Source of the DNA: Isoetes taiwanensis
Lineage: Eukaryota; Streptophyta; Lycopodiopsida; Isoetales; Isoetaceae
Direction of reading: 5' to 3'
DNA: 64,000 bases
Assembly: GCA_021234155.1 (NCBI GenBank)
Contig: JAJEKV010000062.1
Coordinates: 372,001-436,000 of the forward strand
Both the position numbers and the translations under genes were made by a program. This document shows positions 47,416-59,636 of the stretch, piece by piece (the first letter of the stretch is position 1; every line of letters begins with the position of its first letter). The notes beneath the pieces are model-generated. The model was not told the origin of the DNA and ran no database searches. It saw nothing but the letters and a program-made list of their open reading frames with translations.

Positions 47416-48640
47416 GGAGTAGATGAAATTAATCCTGTCTTTCTGAAGCTGTCCAATGTATTAGGACCTTATTTTTACAAGGTCATCCACACTATACTGG
47501 ACGGTGCAATCTAGAGTGCAACACTCTTGTCCCCTAATTGCTTCTAGGTTTTCTTTGGTTGGTTCTAGTTCTAACCCTTTTGCGCATCTTTGGCTTCCTT
47601 TTATGAAAATTGTAGCGCCTCTTCCTTGTAATCAAAGGATGCTCATTCACCACCAAACCTTCCACCACCAAACATTCCATATTGCCTGGGCTGGGCTTTG
47701 GGGTATCTACTTCAGTTGGGCCTTCTAGGTTCTCACCATTCTTGTGTGTAATATATCCACGTCAGCAGTCCGCACACCCACGTCACGCATGACATGGCCT
47801 GTACGTGCCAGACATTCATTAAGGCACTTTTTCGAGGATCGAGGGTGCAGCCAAAAATAACTGCACTTTTCCCTTCCTCTATGCCGACCGATTCATTCTC
47901 CCTTGGTTTATCGCACTCCTTCATCCTCCTTTGTTTTTTCTGCAAGCCAGAACCTGCTGGGCGATCGAGCGATGAATAGCAGAGCGACCTATTCTTATGA
48001 CAGCCGCCTGGTCAACAGATCGTGACGCATCCAGTGCCGAAGTTTTCGCGCAGATCGAGTCCTCCAAATGACGTTATTGTCTAAGAAGAAAACGAGGTTC
48101 TTTTCAGTAAGTTTTTAGCACTATTTTTACCATTGATCTTGTTATTTTCATGTGCTTTATTGTATCTTACTTCCTTCTTTCTTTTATAGCAATTAGATGA
48201 TCTTACTATCGCCTGATACAATTTCCAGCCCGACAAACCCCTATTCTCGATTTACAAGTGCCTGTGTAAGTAAGGAATCAGACATGGAAGCTGCGTCTTC
48301 TTCCAGCAAATCTGCCAGGTACGCTCTTTCCTTATGTTATCTTGTTCTATTTAGGTCAGGTCAGGACCAGGATCATTGTTTTTTTTTTCTTTTTTTCTTT
48401 TTTTTCTTTTTTTTTTTGGAAGCATGTTCTGTGTTCTTTGTTTGTATTATTTAATTGAATGCTCATTGTTGCCATTTAATCATAACTCTGAATAGGGACA
48501 AGCAACCGAAATTGCCGACTAGGAATCCTCCAAAGACAGATGGACCTTTCTAACACATGATTGAACTCTAAAGATATTAGGTAGTTTAAAGCATTGCACA
48601 AATTTTCTAACACATAATAAAAAAGGTGCATTCTACACCC
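47416..48640. other. Unassigned stretch
   Basis: Mixed composition, with frames up to 85 codons and no domain. A T-rich run (T with single C) lies at 48379-48418. Confidence 0.45.
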
Positions 48641-48643
48641 TGC

Positions 48644-49225
48644 ATTCTCGACTCGCGAGTCGAGAATCCCTCACCCAGCCAGCACTCCAGGATCTACTCT
48701 CCCTATTCTCGGCTCACGCAAACACTCCTATTCTCGACTCTCGAGTCGAGATTGCCTCACCTACCCAACACTCCAGGATTTATTCCCCCACACTCGCCTC
48801 GCTATTACACTCCATATTCTCAACTCGCGAGTCGAGAATGCCTCAGCCAGCCAATGCTAATCTACTCCCCCCATTCTCGAAACGTGAGTCGAAAATGTGG
48901 CCATCCAGACTGGATCCCTCTACTCCAGCACCTTTGAGGATAGGGGCTCAGTCTTGGTGGTCGCATACTAGATATGCGAGTCGAGAGGACCATAAGGAGG
49001 GTTGAGAGGCTTTCTCAACTCACATTCTAGTGCATTCTCCAGTGTCGAGTTGCAGCTGCCTCTATCCAGTCAGAGCCACTCTCCTTCGAACCATCTTCTT
49101 CGAATATTGCGAAGGGGAGGGGCTCAGACTGGATGGAGGCCTCTGCAACTAACCACAAGACAATGCAATTGAACTGCATCCTTAAGGAGGGCTGAGGGGC
49201 TTTATCGACTCGCGAGTCGAGAAGG
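48644..49225. repeat. Cluster of GACTCGCGAGTC palindromes
   Basis: A perfect 24-bp palindrome (arm ATTCTCGACTCG) spans 48644-48667. Close variants lie at 48730-48753 (centre CTCTCGAG), 48816-48839 (one mismatch) and 48873-48896, with shorter ones near 48970-48985 and 49203-49223. Between them, CCTCAcCCAGCCA and CACTCCAGGAT words recur, so the palindromes are part of a degenerate repeat unit of roughly 60-90 bp. Confidence 0.9.
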
Positions 49226-49432
49226 CCATCGTCTTACACACAGCAATGCAGACTCCTTATCCCACATCCGCCCTTAACATGCCCAAGCTCCAATGCATTC
49301 TCCAGTGTCGAGTTGCAGGTGCCGCTATCCAATCAGAGCCACTCTCTTTCGAACCATCTTCCTCGAATATTGCAAAGGGGAGGGGCTCAGACTGGGTGGA
49401 GGCCTCTGTGACTAACCACAGGGGAATGCATT
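49031..49432. repeat. 263-bp-step direct duplication
   Basis: TGCATTCTCCAGTGTCGAG begins at 49031 and again at 49294. About 135 bp of each copy match closely (CAGAGCCACTCTC, TTCGAACCATCTTC, GGGGAGGGGCTCAGACTGG, ACTAACCACA). The spacer between them contains another palindrome copy. Confidence 0.88.
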
Positions 49433-50278
49433 CCAACCAAAACTACCAAAACATAGAGCTGTTCGCGAGTTACTCCGACTGGTTTCTCCCTTGCTCAACA
49501 TCTCTCAACCCAGTGAGTGTCTCGACCCTGAAATATGGTCAACAAAGAAACAACAAATCGATCAAGCTTTTGAGCAGTTCCACATTCTAAACAAGTCTAA
49601 CATGCCTAACAAGATCTCTGAAATAAGAATCCTAATAAAACAGTGGCTAGCACTCACCTCTTCTCGCAAGTACTCTTTGGGCCATTGGATCATAGATCAT
49701 GCAGCCTCTCCGAGGGTCTTTGTTTCTTCTGTCGGTCTCATCAACAAGGCATCTCCATCAAAAACTTGTGTCAAAGTGATTCTTGTGTATCACGTCTCCA
49801 TGGCGCTGCAGTGAAGAGTGCCCGTGTCCTCTAGCTCATCTCCTACTGCTAGCTTGGCCCCACGTACATCGATCAAATCATCTAGTTTCAACAAAACACT
49901 CAGTTAGACGGAGATACAGATTAAACCGCTGCTAGGAGCTTACAGCGTCGTGGCGCCATGCCGAGAAGTCGTTCAGAATCTCTCTCGGCATCCCGTTGCT
50001 AAGACCCGATAAAACTATACGCCCGATAAACTCCTCTACCCCGATACACTTAGTCCACTGAAATGTAAAATTTCGAATTAGTGTTTGGGCGGGCTAAAGA
50101 TGGTCGTGCTGTACCCTTAGCCCGCTGTTCTCCCTTGAATGATTGTATGTCCTTTATTTCAAATTTAAGAACACGCCGAAACCTGTTTTTTACGTGCAGT
50201 CTCAAAATCACAAAGTACCGGAAGAGACTAAGTTTAGAAGGGAATTCGAGCAGCAAGAGACAGCACCAACATCAAGAG
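49433..50278. other. Unassigned stretch upstream of the two-exon gene
   Basis: Frames up to 107 codons without family resemblance. A plus frame stays open from about 50081 into the following gene model, so the true start could lie upstream of 50279. Confidence 0.4.
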
Positions 50279-50740
50279 ATGATGACTATAACAAAGAAGC
50301 ACGGCGCTGGATCGGAGCCGGGTTCTAGTGGAACGAAGAAACGAAAGACCATGCCTCCCGGTAAGATCTCAATTTTGATTCGATTCGTCTACTTGTTCTG
50401 ACGATATGTTAACCTTGCAGCATTTATGGCGGAGACACTTGTCATCACTGATAGAACTCCCATCCTTGAAGGATTGGAGACAGAGCTGCTGGAAACCCCT
50501 GCGGATTGCTGGTGGTATGTCGAAGTAACATCTTGTGGGAAAGAAAAAGATCTGTTTTTCTGGCAAAGGGATAAAAGAAGTTCCGGCGACAAGTATAAGA
50601 AGGTCGGTGTGGTCCTCTCTGCTGCTGCCCCAGATACAAGACATGTTACTTTGTATGTGGAAGACGTGTTGAAAGGAAAATTTTACCACACCAGAAAATT
50701 GCCAGTCTTCTATATCGATGAGCAAGGCCAAGGGGAGTGA
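50279..50740 (+). CDS. Small hypothetical protein, two exons
   Basis: Exon 1, 50279-50360, starts MMTITKK and ends at CCCG|GTAAGA. A 60-bp intron ends CCTTGCAG, and exon 2, 50421-50740, continues in phase to TGA. The product would be about 133 residues. It has a basic start (SSGTKKRKTMPP, possible nuclear-localisation type), then an acidic-hydrophobic body with DCWWYVEVTSCGKEKDLFFW and HVTLYVEDVLKGKFYHTRKL. Codon use and the clean splice pair make it look real, and the Trp/Tyr-rich middle suggests a small beta domain, but I recognise no family. A second frame (50718-51116) overlaps the end and could be a frameshifted continuation. A transposon origin is possible. Confidence 0.45.
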
Positions 50741-52953
50741 CAAAAGGCCAGTGCCTATAAATTGCCAGAACTTGGGCTGGAAGGATTTGGAAGGGATGAA
50801 GGAGGCTAGAACGCTCACTTCAAGGGAGCTCGGAATGGAGATTTTCAGGGTGAGGGAGAAGCTCTTTAACACAGGGATATTCACATCCAGCATGTTTAAG
50901 ACTTTAAAGCACTCAACAGTTACAAAGGATATTGTTGAGAGGGAGAACAGTCCAGAGAAGAGTGCAAGGTGCAAGTGGGGAAACAGAAAGCACTCCAGAG
51001 GATTCCGCTGCGGAAGACGACTCCCAGTTCTTGGATCCAGACGACTAAATAAGGAAGTCGCAGAGGGGGACCCAAAAGATGGATCACTTGGCTCAGTTTT
51101 ATCCACTGGGGATTAGCCACAAGTTGCTACTGGACATCAGACGGCTGAAGGTTTGCACTGGTGATGCGGTCCTCTTCAACTACAGGAATTTAATCCAGCT
51201 CGCATGCTAGAGATTCTCAACCTCATGGGACTCAGATACACATTTTGGTTCTGCAAACTTATGCTCATTAATCTGTATTTAATGAATACTCTTCAGCAGC
51301 TTACTTGCATACAAGATGGAATCCATGACTTTAGCATCCATAAGAAATTAGAGTTCCTCCTACATCATCCGTCGTTGTTCAAAAAAGCCATACATTCTTG
51401 AGGTTGAGTCCTCTAAAGTAAGCGAGCAAGCTGATTGCGGTAGGACCAAGCTTGCCGAAATAGAACACAGATTCAAGGACATAGTTCTGCATAAAATTTG
51501 TGCCTAACCATTGAAAAATTGAGGGTTTTTATTTTTGTTACTGGGAACGACGTTCCCAAATAGTGGGAACTAGTTTCAAAACTTAGTTCTAGTAACAAGC
51601 TATATGGAAACTTCCAAGGAAGTTTCCAGAACTCCAGACCCTCGAGAATCAGTTCCAGAATGGGAACCAATTTCCTAGCTATAGGTGAGCTGCGATGGAC
51701 AATAGATTGCCTACTTCAAAGGCCTATAACTCCAGTCGTAGACACTCGATTGAAATGATTTTGTTTCTTTGAATAGATTAGGTCCCAGCGTTTCTAGAAA
51801 TGTGGTTTTTCTTTTGTTTTGATCAAAGAAACCCAAAAGGAAAAGGGACAGGTCTCTGTTGTGTCTAAATTGTGAGCCCACTATTTGTGGATACCCTTCC
51901 TTAGGGGACGAAAAATTCTGCCAACATTTGACCCAATCCAAAATTGTTACTTCATACTAGAGATTAATCCAATGCTTCTGTATAGTGAACAAGATCACAC
52001 GGCAAGGGGATTGAAAAAGCGAAGGCTTATTACTTGTGCAAGATTAAGTAGCCATCAACTTGAGATTGGAGTGGGACATTTTTCTAAGGACTTAGATTTT
52101 GTCCTGTGGTTGAAGATGAAGCTCACCCATTCCTGCCCTGTCCTGTCTTTGGTGAGCTTCGGAGCAAGCACAACTTTTTTTGTAATTCCTTTTATGACAT
52201 GACATGCATAGATCTAATCAGGTTGAGAGACTATCTCCATGAGGGGTGGCACCATCAAAAAAAACTCTAGAGTTGAATATGAGATTGAAGAGAGTGATTT
52301 CAAGTAATAGATTGTTTTTTTTTTCTTTTCGCCAATGGATCTAAGGGTCTGAACGGTGTGAAAACTACATTGCCAATCATGTCACCATCGTTATTGTTCT
52401 AATTTTTTAGCATCAATTGATAACACAAACGCTCACGGGAGGATAGGATACATTAGAGAGAAAAGATTTCCTGCTTCAATTTCATGTGTAGCATCTACGT
52501 AGTCACAAATCTTGGCCAGGAGATGGCCACAACAATAGCTCCTATGGATGCTGATAAAATACAATTGGGGAATTTTCCCCGCAAAAAATCTTGGCGCGAG
52601 TAGTTTTCCAACAGCCTGTTGATGAAGATAAAAAGTGAAGTCCAAATAATTTAAATTCAAACGTACGTTTGCATCTGTACACATTTGATACACGGAAGGC
52701 ATCTCCCAGTTTACGATGTGTCTCCAACAAAACCGGTTCCTTGAACGGATTATGCTGCTTCCCTTCTGCTTTACGAAATTCAGCATGCTCCAGCGGACGC
52801 TCCTGATGGTACATTCCTTGGTTATATCTTAACATACTGCATCTAGCGCCACTGTTAGATCTGATGCAGCCCTTCCGATGTCATTTTTCCTTCTGCGTCA
52901 GTTTCATTCAAAATGTCATGTAACTTTCACAAACGAGTTAGTTTAATTGCATT
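50741..52953. other. Unassigned stretch between the two-exon gene and katanin
   Basis: A plus frame at 50718-51116 (132 codons, lysine/arginine-rich) and a minus frame at 52542-52835 (HQERPLEHAEFRKAEGK) look slightly more protein-like than chance but match nothing I know. GGGAAC/GTTCCC words recur at 51540-51670. The last part may be katanin 3' untranslated sequence. Confidence 0.4.
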
Positions 52954-55900
52954 TTAGTGTACCAACCGAGAAAGTGGCTTCAACGTTCCCCTGACCGCTT
53001 GCAATTCTGTAAAACACTTGTTGCACTTTTCATGCCTGACAGCATAGACATTTTGTCTCTTATTTTCCTGTGTGACAAATTGAAAGATTTCATTGCAGAC
53101 TTACCGCTGCTCAGCCTGGAGATTCACCCCTATGGAGGGAGATGTAGAAAGTGTACTTTGTATAATTGATCCAAAGCTTTTCAGGAGAATTGACAATGTT
53201 GAAATTGCTGTTGTGATATGCCTACATTACAAACCAGTAAAACCTTTATTAACTAGTCATAATGCAATTATAAAATTAGCAGCCATACCTGTCAACACTA
53301 CTGCTCAACAGAATATTGAGCAACGGGATGACCATCGCAAAGGTATCTAATGTCAGCAACTCACTTCCTTCAAGTATCATGCTAAATACATCACAAAGTA
53401 CCTGCAATAATAAATATGAATGTCGTGTAACTTGTGAAGATAATCAATATGCACGAAGAAGATTATCAATATAAGAAGCACATACTGCATTATCAGCTAG
53501 CCTTTTCATTGTGTCAATGGCCCCCTTGAAATCTGCCCTTTCCCAAAATCTTCGCACAATCTGATTTGCCAAATGCAATCATTAAAGAACCAACACCCGT
53601 AAGAAGAGCTTGGATATCTCAACAATCTGGCATAGTAATACCTGCAGTTTTGTAAGCCGCGACTGCAGAATGCCTGAAATATTGATATGCTGCTCCAACA
53701 ATTCAGCAATAGTGTCATCATTATCCCCACATTGAGATGACGTATCCATAATCTAACATGGAGAAAAACAGCCAAAATGACATAAAGAAATGTGCAGAGA
53801 AAAAAAAACTGAAACAGGAGAAAAGTGCAGCCACAGATCATAATATTATTGTATTGTACATGACCCAGGCTATATCACAATCACCATAATGTTTACATCT
53901 CATAATCCTAATAACGAACCTCTAAAGTACTGCCATCCACAAAGTCAAAAATAACTTGGGAGAGTATAGGCTTGTTGACAGAATAAACGTGTGCGCCAGC
54001 AAACTGGACAGAACTACGAAGTGTTTTGCACAAGAATTGAAGCAAAGTATTTAGCAGTTACAAGTAGTAATGACAATGCCCGTTTAGTCCTGTTTTAATT
54101 CTTTTAAAGTCGGGACGTTAAAAAGATTTTTCCCCATATTAAAAGTAAGGCCTGCATAATATGCAATCAAAATACAATATTTCATACCGATTTGTTCAAA
54201 TCAGCATCCTCAAGACATTTTTCCTTGCTTGTGTAGATGACAACAGGCACATCAAAGTTAAGGCTCCTGCTTCTCCTCTCTACATTGGCGGTAGGAGTTG
54301 TTGACTTCAAAATTTCCCCATGTCCTGCACATCATACATATAGATTAGAAATATATGAAGATGCAGGCCCCCATCTATTATGGACTCTTAAGTAGCGTCC
54401 CTCTAAGAACTACACAAAAACGTGTCCCTCTATCCATATGTACTTTAATGTTGATGTCATTATACCATTTTTGGAATTACAGGACTCAATATTGACATCC
54501 CCAGTTTTAATTGGCACTAGATTCTGCTGCTTGGTTGAAGAAATAGTATGTAGAAGGTTTCAATTTCATTACTTCCTCTCTTCTAGATATAGAAAGCAGA
54601 AACAAAAATGAACATCATGCAAAAAGAAAGGGACTTGGCAGAAGTATCATACCGGCAAGGACTTGGCAGGATGTAGATTTTCTAGGTAGATGGTTACCAA
54701 GAGTAGAACTTTTTCGATTTTGAGCCGCTTCTTTCAATATCACATTTGCACTGCTATCAACTTTATCTGTGTCATGTTCTTCAGGAACATGCTGTGACAA
54801 CCTTTCTGCTGAATAATTTTGAAGTTGCGAGGAGTTATCTTTTCTAACGTCATCCAGTTCAACTTGTATGTGATTATTCCTAGCCCCATTGTAGGCCAAA
54901 CTAGTCTTATCAGAAGCAGCACGTATTGGATGAGAATTTGAATCCCCAGACTGAACTCTAGTGACGGATCCCTTCCTTGGAGTGAGCACATAAGGTTGTG
55001 CCACAATGTTTGCAGGTGCAGACACTCTGCATGAACGAGGAGTCTTTGGGGCAGTGGGAAAGTTCTCTACAGCATGTATATCAAGTTTTACTGCCAGCAG
55101 ATGCAAAAGTCAAGAGCTAAAGCAGGGGACAACTCTTTTATATATTGAGGACTTAGCAAACACTTACACTTAGAAGATGACATCTTCGCATTTTTCGCAG
55201 GCGACTCCAGTATGGGAGGCGTTGTGCTCTTCAGTGGATGTTGTTCTCTTGTGTTGAGAGTGTCCTTTGCCATCACAACAGCATTTGTACGGGAGGCTGA
55301 ACTGATTTGTAATGGTGTTGCCTGCTAAAAACAGTATAGACAAAGTGATGAACTTAGCAGCTTATGTTTCCCTTGTTTCTACAAAAAAAAACCTCTTTTT
55401 ACAGCTTTTCCTGTTCCCCCATGCCCCCAACAAATTATTATGGCAGCCAATAGTCATTATACAGAAGAGATTCTATGGAATTATCATGATCATTTGAAAA
55501 TCCACATATTTCTTTGCAAGAATCTCCATACAACAATATAACTTGAAGTAGCAAAGCTTACCACCAAGTCCACAACCCAAACACTGACACAATTCTTGTT
55601 GTAAGAACAACCAAGAAGCTTTTCTTCATGAACGTTGAAGTCGGCAATTTTGGACCAGCTTACATCAACCACATCGTGGTATCTTAATGGCTCCCAAGAT
55701 AGTACCTGCACAAGGGAAAGGACACGAACTGAGACAGATAAAAAGCCTCTGCAGAGAGTGAGCTTGTGTGTTTAATTATGAGGAAGGAAAATACTGCCAG
55801 CCAAAAGACAGGGTCACATGACAATTGCAGCTATGATTATTAAATACATGATTCATGGAATTGCATACGTGAACTCTAAACTTTTTCGAGCCAAATTTAC

Positions 55901-56509
55901 AATAGCAATGAATATCGAGTAGGAAATAACCTTGAGATTTTCATGTGCTGCACAGAGCAAACTTCGGCCATCAGGATCAAACAACATTGCACGTAAGCCA
56001 GGAACCTAAGCAGCAAAAACTTACTGTCAGGACAGGTATCTCATGTTACACGGTCTTCAACCAACTCTAGAAATGATATTACTTACCTCTGGTCCAGACG
56101 ACCCAATAAGCTCAAAAGTTTCGAGGTCATAAAATTTGACAGTTTTGTCAACAGAACCTGGAAAGGATAAAAGGAAAATATTGCTTGTAAGATCTGTTAT
56201 GAGTGCAATGCCCGCGACTACCAAAGCCTCAGCAGCATCAAACGTTACAGATTCTACTGCGCTTGAATGCCCTGATAGACTCTGCATGATCCCCAAAGGG
56301 AAGCTTTAATCTACGAATTTATTCCAACAAGCACTAGTGAGCTATTGGATCAAAGCAAATGTTTTGGGGAAGACTTACAAGAATCGCATTGGGTTTTCCA
56401 ATTGCCCACATGTTTACTTTATGATCTTCGCCTCCAGTAACGAGTACCCTGGAGGACTTTCTGCCAATCTTGAGGCAGTTGACATCTGAAGTATGTGCTA
56501 CAAACTCCT
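52954..56509 (-). CDS. KTN80: Katanin p80 (KTN80) WD40 subunit, multi-exon, propeller incomplete
   Basis: Regulatory subunit of the microtubule-severing katanin complex. Exons, high to low: 56379-56509 ([19 protein letters not shown]), 56087-56281 ([19 protein letters not shown], then [16 protein letters not shown]), 55931-56005, 55562-55705 ([17 protein letters not shown]), 55168-55321, 54653-55090 (Ser/Asn-rich linker), 54188-54324, 53642-53752 ([12 protein letters not shown]), 53486-53560 ([15 protein letters not shown]), 53289-53401, 53105-53221, 52954-53035 (stop TAA). Donors, acceptors and phases agree throughout. The last five exons form the con80 domain that binds the p60 ATPase. Oddities: exon 1 was not found (an acceptor GCAG precedes 56509). 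The second listed exon reads from half of WD repeat 2 straight into the last repeat, so about three blades are missing. A small exon near 53930-53980 is possible. The C-terminus is slightly short. Intact splicing argues for a recently functional gene or paralogue. Confidence 0.88.
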
Positions 56510-57160
56510 CTGCGAGATCCAAGTCAAGGGGCTACATACATTTCCTTACGAACAAATAAAAAACGCGTCTCATCAAGCAAAAAGATGTTACAAGATTTCA
56601 TTCAAAGGATACGGAGTTTGTAGGCCCGTTTCATGCTGGTCGTCAAATGCAAATAACTAGAGAAATCGATTCCCACTCTTAAAAACTTTCCGAATCACGG
56701 ACATGAATCGTATTTCATGTTGTAGAAGCTCCGTTTGGTGGAAATATATTCGAATCAGCCAAGGAAGCCCCATCTTGCAAGCGGAAAACTGAAGCAAAGA
56801 TCAAGGAACCAATGGCCAAGCCACAAGCTGCAAAAACCACGGATCAAAGGGGGAAATGTCCGAAATCAACATATTGAAGGCCTGCGAGCTCAGATCTGAT
56901 GATTCTGGCAGATAAAGAGCTTGGAGCCGGAGTATAAGGCGGATCGAAGACGAAGAAAAGGAAGGATCTGCCCGTTGTGTTCCCCTGCGTTTGATTTTTT
57001 TTTTTTTCAAATGTGGAAGAGCGGGCCAATGTTATTATATTATGGACACCCTTTTAATGGCCATGGACGCAATAAGTGGCCACGACCTTGTGTCCTAGGG
57101 TCCCCTGCTACCCTGGAATTACAACAATTTTTGGTCGCTATTGACCCACATAAGGTCATC
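56510..57160. other. Region upstream of katanin p80
   Basis: It should hold exon 1, which in plant homologues codes only about ten residues (ending KLQ), and the promoter. A minus-strand word reading FRLQ occurs near 56780-56795 but without an ATG in frame. Several overlapping frames at 56801-57029 are not convincing. Confidence 0.4.
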
Positions 57161-57407
57161 AGGATTCCTCCACTTCATTAGCTAACGTAATGGCCTACTC
57201 ATGAGGCCTGAAAATAAAGTTATTCTTAATGTGGTGATGTGGCACAATCCCAACGGTTGGTGGTTTCATCCCGTAGAATACAAGTCATATATACCACTCA
57301 CGATTCCTCCACTTCATTACCTAACGTAATAGCCAGATCGTGAGGGTTGAAAGTAATGTGGTGATGTGCTGCAATCCTAACAGTTGATGATTCATCCTGT
57401 ATAATCT
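57161..57407. repeat. ~140-bp tandem duplication, two copies
   Basis: GATTCCTCCACTTCATTA begins at 57162 and again at 57302, followed by CTAACGTAAT, TAATGTGGTGATGTG and CATCC.GTA.AAT words in the same order. The copies differ by about one base in six. Confidence 0.85.
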
Positions 57408-59054
57408 CCAATGATCATGATTCTAACACGACCCAGATTAAGGGTAACTTTATTTTCATTCATGAGTGAACATTACTTCTTCCTTATTAGGGTTAGGTTT
57501 CATATATGACGCTCTTAATTTATTGAAAAGTAGAGCCATAGATGTTGTGTTAGGTTCTTCTCCAGGTACACGTACACGAGGGCAATTGTTTTTTAGTTTT
57601 TTTAGCTAGCTTGCCTAAACCCCCTACAATTCTAGCCTATCCACATTTCACGCCACATGGGACAAAACTTATGAGCATCGTTGGATCACAATTTTCTGAG
57701 ATCAACGGCTAGGAAAATTAGAAATTCCACTGAAATTTCCTTTCGCACACTTCAACTGTTAAATTTCATGGTCCTAAGGCCAATCCATTGGCTTATTTCA
57801 TATCTTGATTTCCACCGGACTCGATCTTTTTCCTGCAGTAGCTTATTTATATTTGGTTGATTTTTTTTATTATTATTATTTTTTTTAGCACACCAGCCCT
57901 ACCGGGCCTACAGCCTTTCCTCAAATTCTAGCCTATCCACGTGTAATTTCCACCTCATCAAAATCTGAAGTGGCATCAATCTACACCATTGAATCTCTAG
58001 TTTCATAAATCAAGGGTTACCTAAATTAGAAAATGGCCGAGAAAATACAACGGAGATGGGAGGAGCTGCAACCCGAGATCCTGCCTATAGCATTCTGGTG
58101 TCGTTGTTGCCTCTACGATTCTTGAATGTGCATTATGGTCAAATCTCATTTCAATCATCCTTTTCCGCATTTCTGGCTCTTCAAGGTTTAAAGCTTTGAA
58201 ATTAAAAGCTTCCAGACTCTGGCCAACAGATGCGGCCATAAAATGTACTCACGACTCTCGTTTTCCTTTTTTGTTTTTCTTATTCTAAAAGTTTTGATAT
58301 TAATCCTTTTACGTTTCCACCAATTCTATTCCGTGCATGCTGGAGGTGCTCGGCACTCGGGCCGGCCCGGCAGATTTTTTTTTTCGCCCGAGGATTCGAA
58401 GGCAAGATCCGTCTTGATGCATGCAATCCATTCTAAAAAGAAAAGAGTTGGATTGCAGTGTGTGGATCAATGTCTGGCTATATTTCTGCAAAGCGTGCTC
58501 TCTCATTTTGAGACGCTTCATTTAAACCAAAGATCTATCTTGCTATAGGACCATTTGCAAGGTGGGCGCTTCTGATCTAGGTAAACATTTTGCTTTTTTT
58601 ATCTGATCTTCCAAGCTTCTTCATTCATGTGTTCGATTTTTATTCTTTCTGCATACAATTTCGTTTGTTCAACCCTTTTCTTAGCATCATTTGTCCTTTT
58701 GTTGCATCCTCCAGATCCTTCATGTTATCAGGTGTCACAAAATCATAGGAGAAATGGCAAGCAGTTAATCTTCAAAAATGGTTGGCCTCCGGCTATGAAG
58801 TTTCATGTATTTCCTCTAGTATTCAGTTCAATAGACATGTGGGATCATGATGCATCAAGATGCAGAAGCTGCATTAATAATATAGAACACTTAGTACATT
58901 ACAAAGACCTGTGTCGGGACAATTTAACAAATGCATGGGAATTGTGAATCAGTTATTTTTGTAATGGTCGGTAAGGAATTCCTTAGTTCAAAGTTGAGGA
59001 AGTTTTGGTTGCTTTTTTTTTGTTCATTTGGATTGACTTGTTTGTTCTAACTTT
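57408..59054. other. Unassigned stretch
   Basis: The word ATTCTAGCCTATCCAC occurs at about 57630 and 57928, a second loose duplication. A 72-codon minus frame at 58021-58239 (MAASVGQSLEAFNFKALN) begins with a good ATG and looks like a first exon, but I cannot name it. A CT/T-rich area at 58360-58385 follows. Confidence 0.4.
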
Positions 59055-59072
59055 ATGCTTCTCTTATGGAGC

Positions 59073-59145
59073 TATAAGCTTATGCGACAGATGGGTGATG
59101 GAACTTATGGAACTGTATGGAAAGCAATAAATCGTTTAACTGTGT
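59073..59145 (+). pseudogene. Protein kinase exon fragment (MAK/MHK-like glycine loop)
   Basis: The frame reads YKLMRQMGDGTYGTVWKAIN. GDGTYGTV is a GxGxxG ATP-binding loop in the style of plant MAK/RCK-type kinases (MHK). After NRLT the frame departs from kinase sequence; the catalytic lysine (VAIKKMK region) and all later subdomains are missing. It is an isolated exon piece. Confidence 0.6.
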
Positions 59146-59258
59146 GTGTTGCTTTAAGACTTACAATGGACTTAAATGTGGCTTGTGGCTTGATTTTATT
59201 ATGTGTTATTTCACCACTTGGTTCTTTTAATTATCTTCTCTTGCTCCCCTGTTCTAAG

Positions 59259-59636
59259 GAGTTTATAGAGCAGCGGAGGATCTCGTTAGAAGGTACTTGC
59301 ATAGGCTTGCATAGCATCCTATACTAATGAAAGGTGAGGAGCTTAGATTATTTCTTCAATCAATTGGACGAGGCTTCAAGAATGTTGGATGAAGCTGTAA
59401 AACTTCCACGTCAATTATTTGGCGATGGGAATAGCAACATCCTCGTGCCACAGAAAGCAACATTGCCTGCTAAGGGGGGTAAAGATCTCTTTAGAATGTT
59501 TAAGGAACTTAAGCAGTCAGTTACAAACGACTGGGGTGGAGCAAAACCTCATGTTATCGAAGAGGACAAGGAATTTATTGAAAGAAAGGAAAAATTGCAG
59601 GATCTTAAGCAAGAACTAATAGATGCATCCCAGCAG
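59259..59636 (+). pseudogene. SNX2: Sorting nexin 2 fragment (PX end to BAR start)
   Basis: The exon opens after GTTCTAAG with EFIEQRRISLE, the end of the PX domain, then shifts frame at least twice (YLHRLA, then KGEELRLFLQS). It settles into ASRMLDEAVKLPRQLFG, FKELKQSVTNDWGGAKP and EEDKEFIERKEKLQDL, closing at CAGCAG|GTAATT. These blocks are characteristic of plant SNX2a/b, a retromer-associated sorting nexin. The next exon start, AEVLVKTQQELE, appears at 59956-59991 after a good acceptor, then gives way to unrelated sequence. The 5' half of the gene and most of the BAR domain are absent. It is a fragment with frameshifts, hence a pseudogene. Confidence 0.82.

Noticed and set aside
52433-52835. 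97- and 117-codon minus frames just downstream of katanin p80
   Set aside because: They overlap in different frames with no domain; more likely 3' flanking sequence than a gene.
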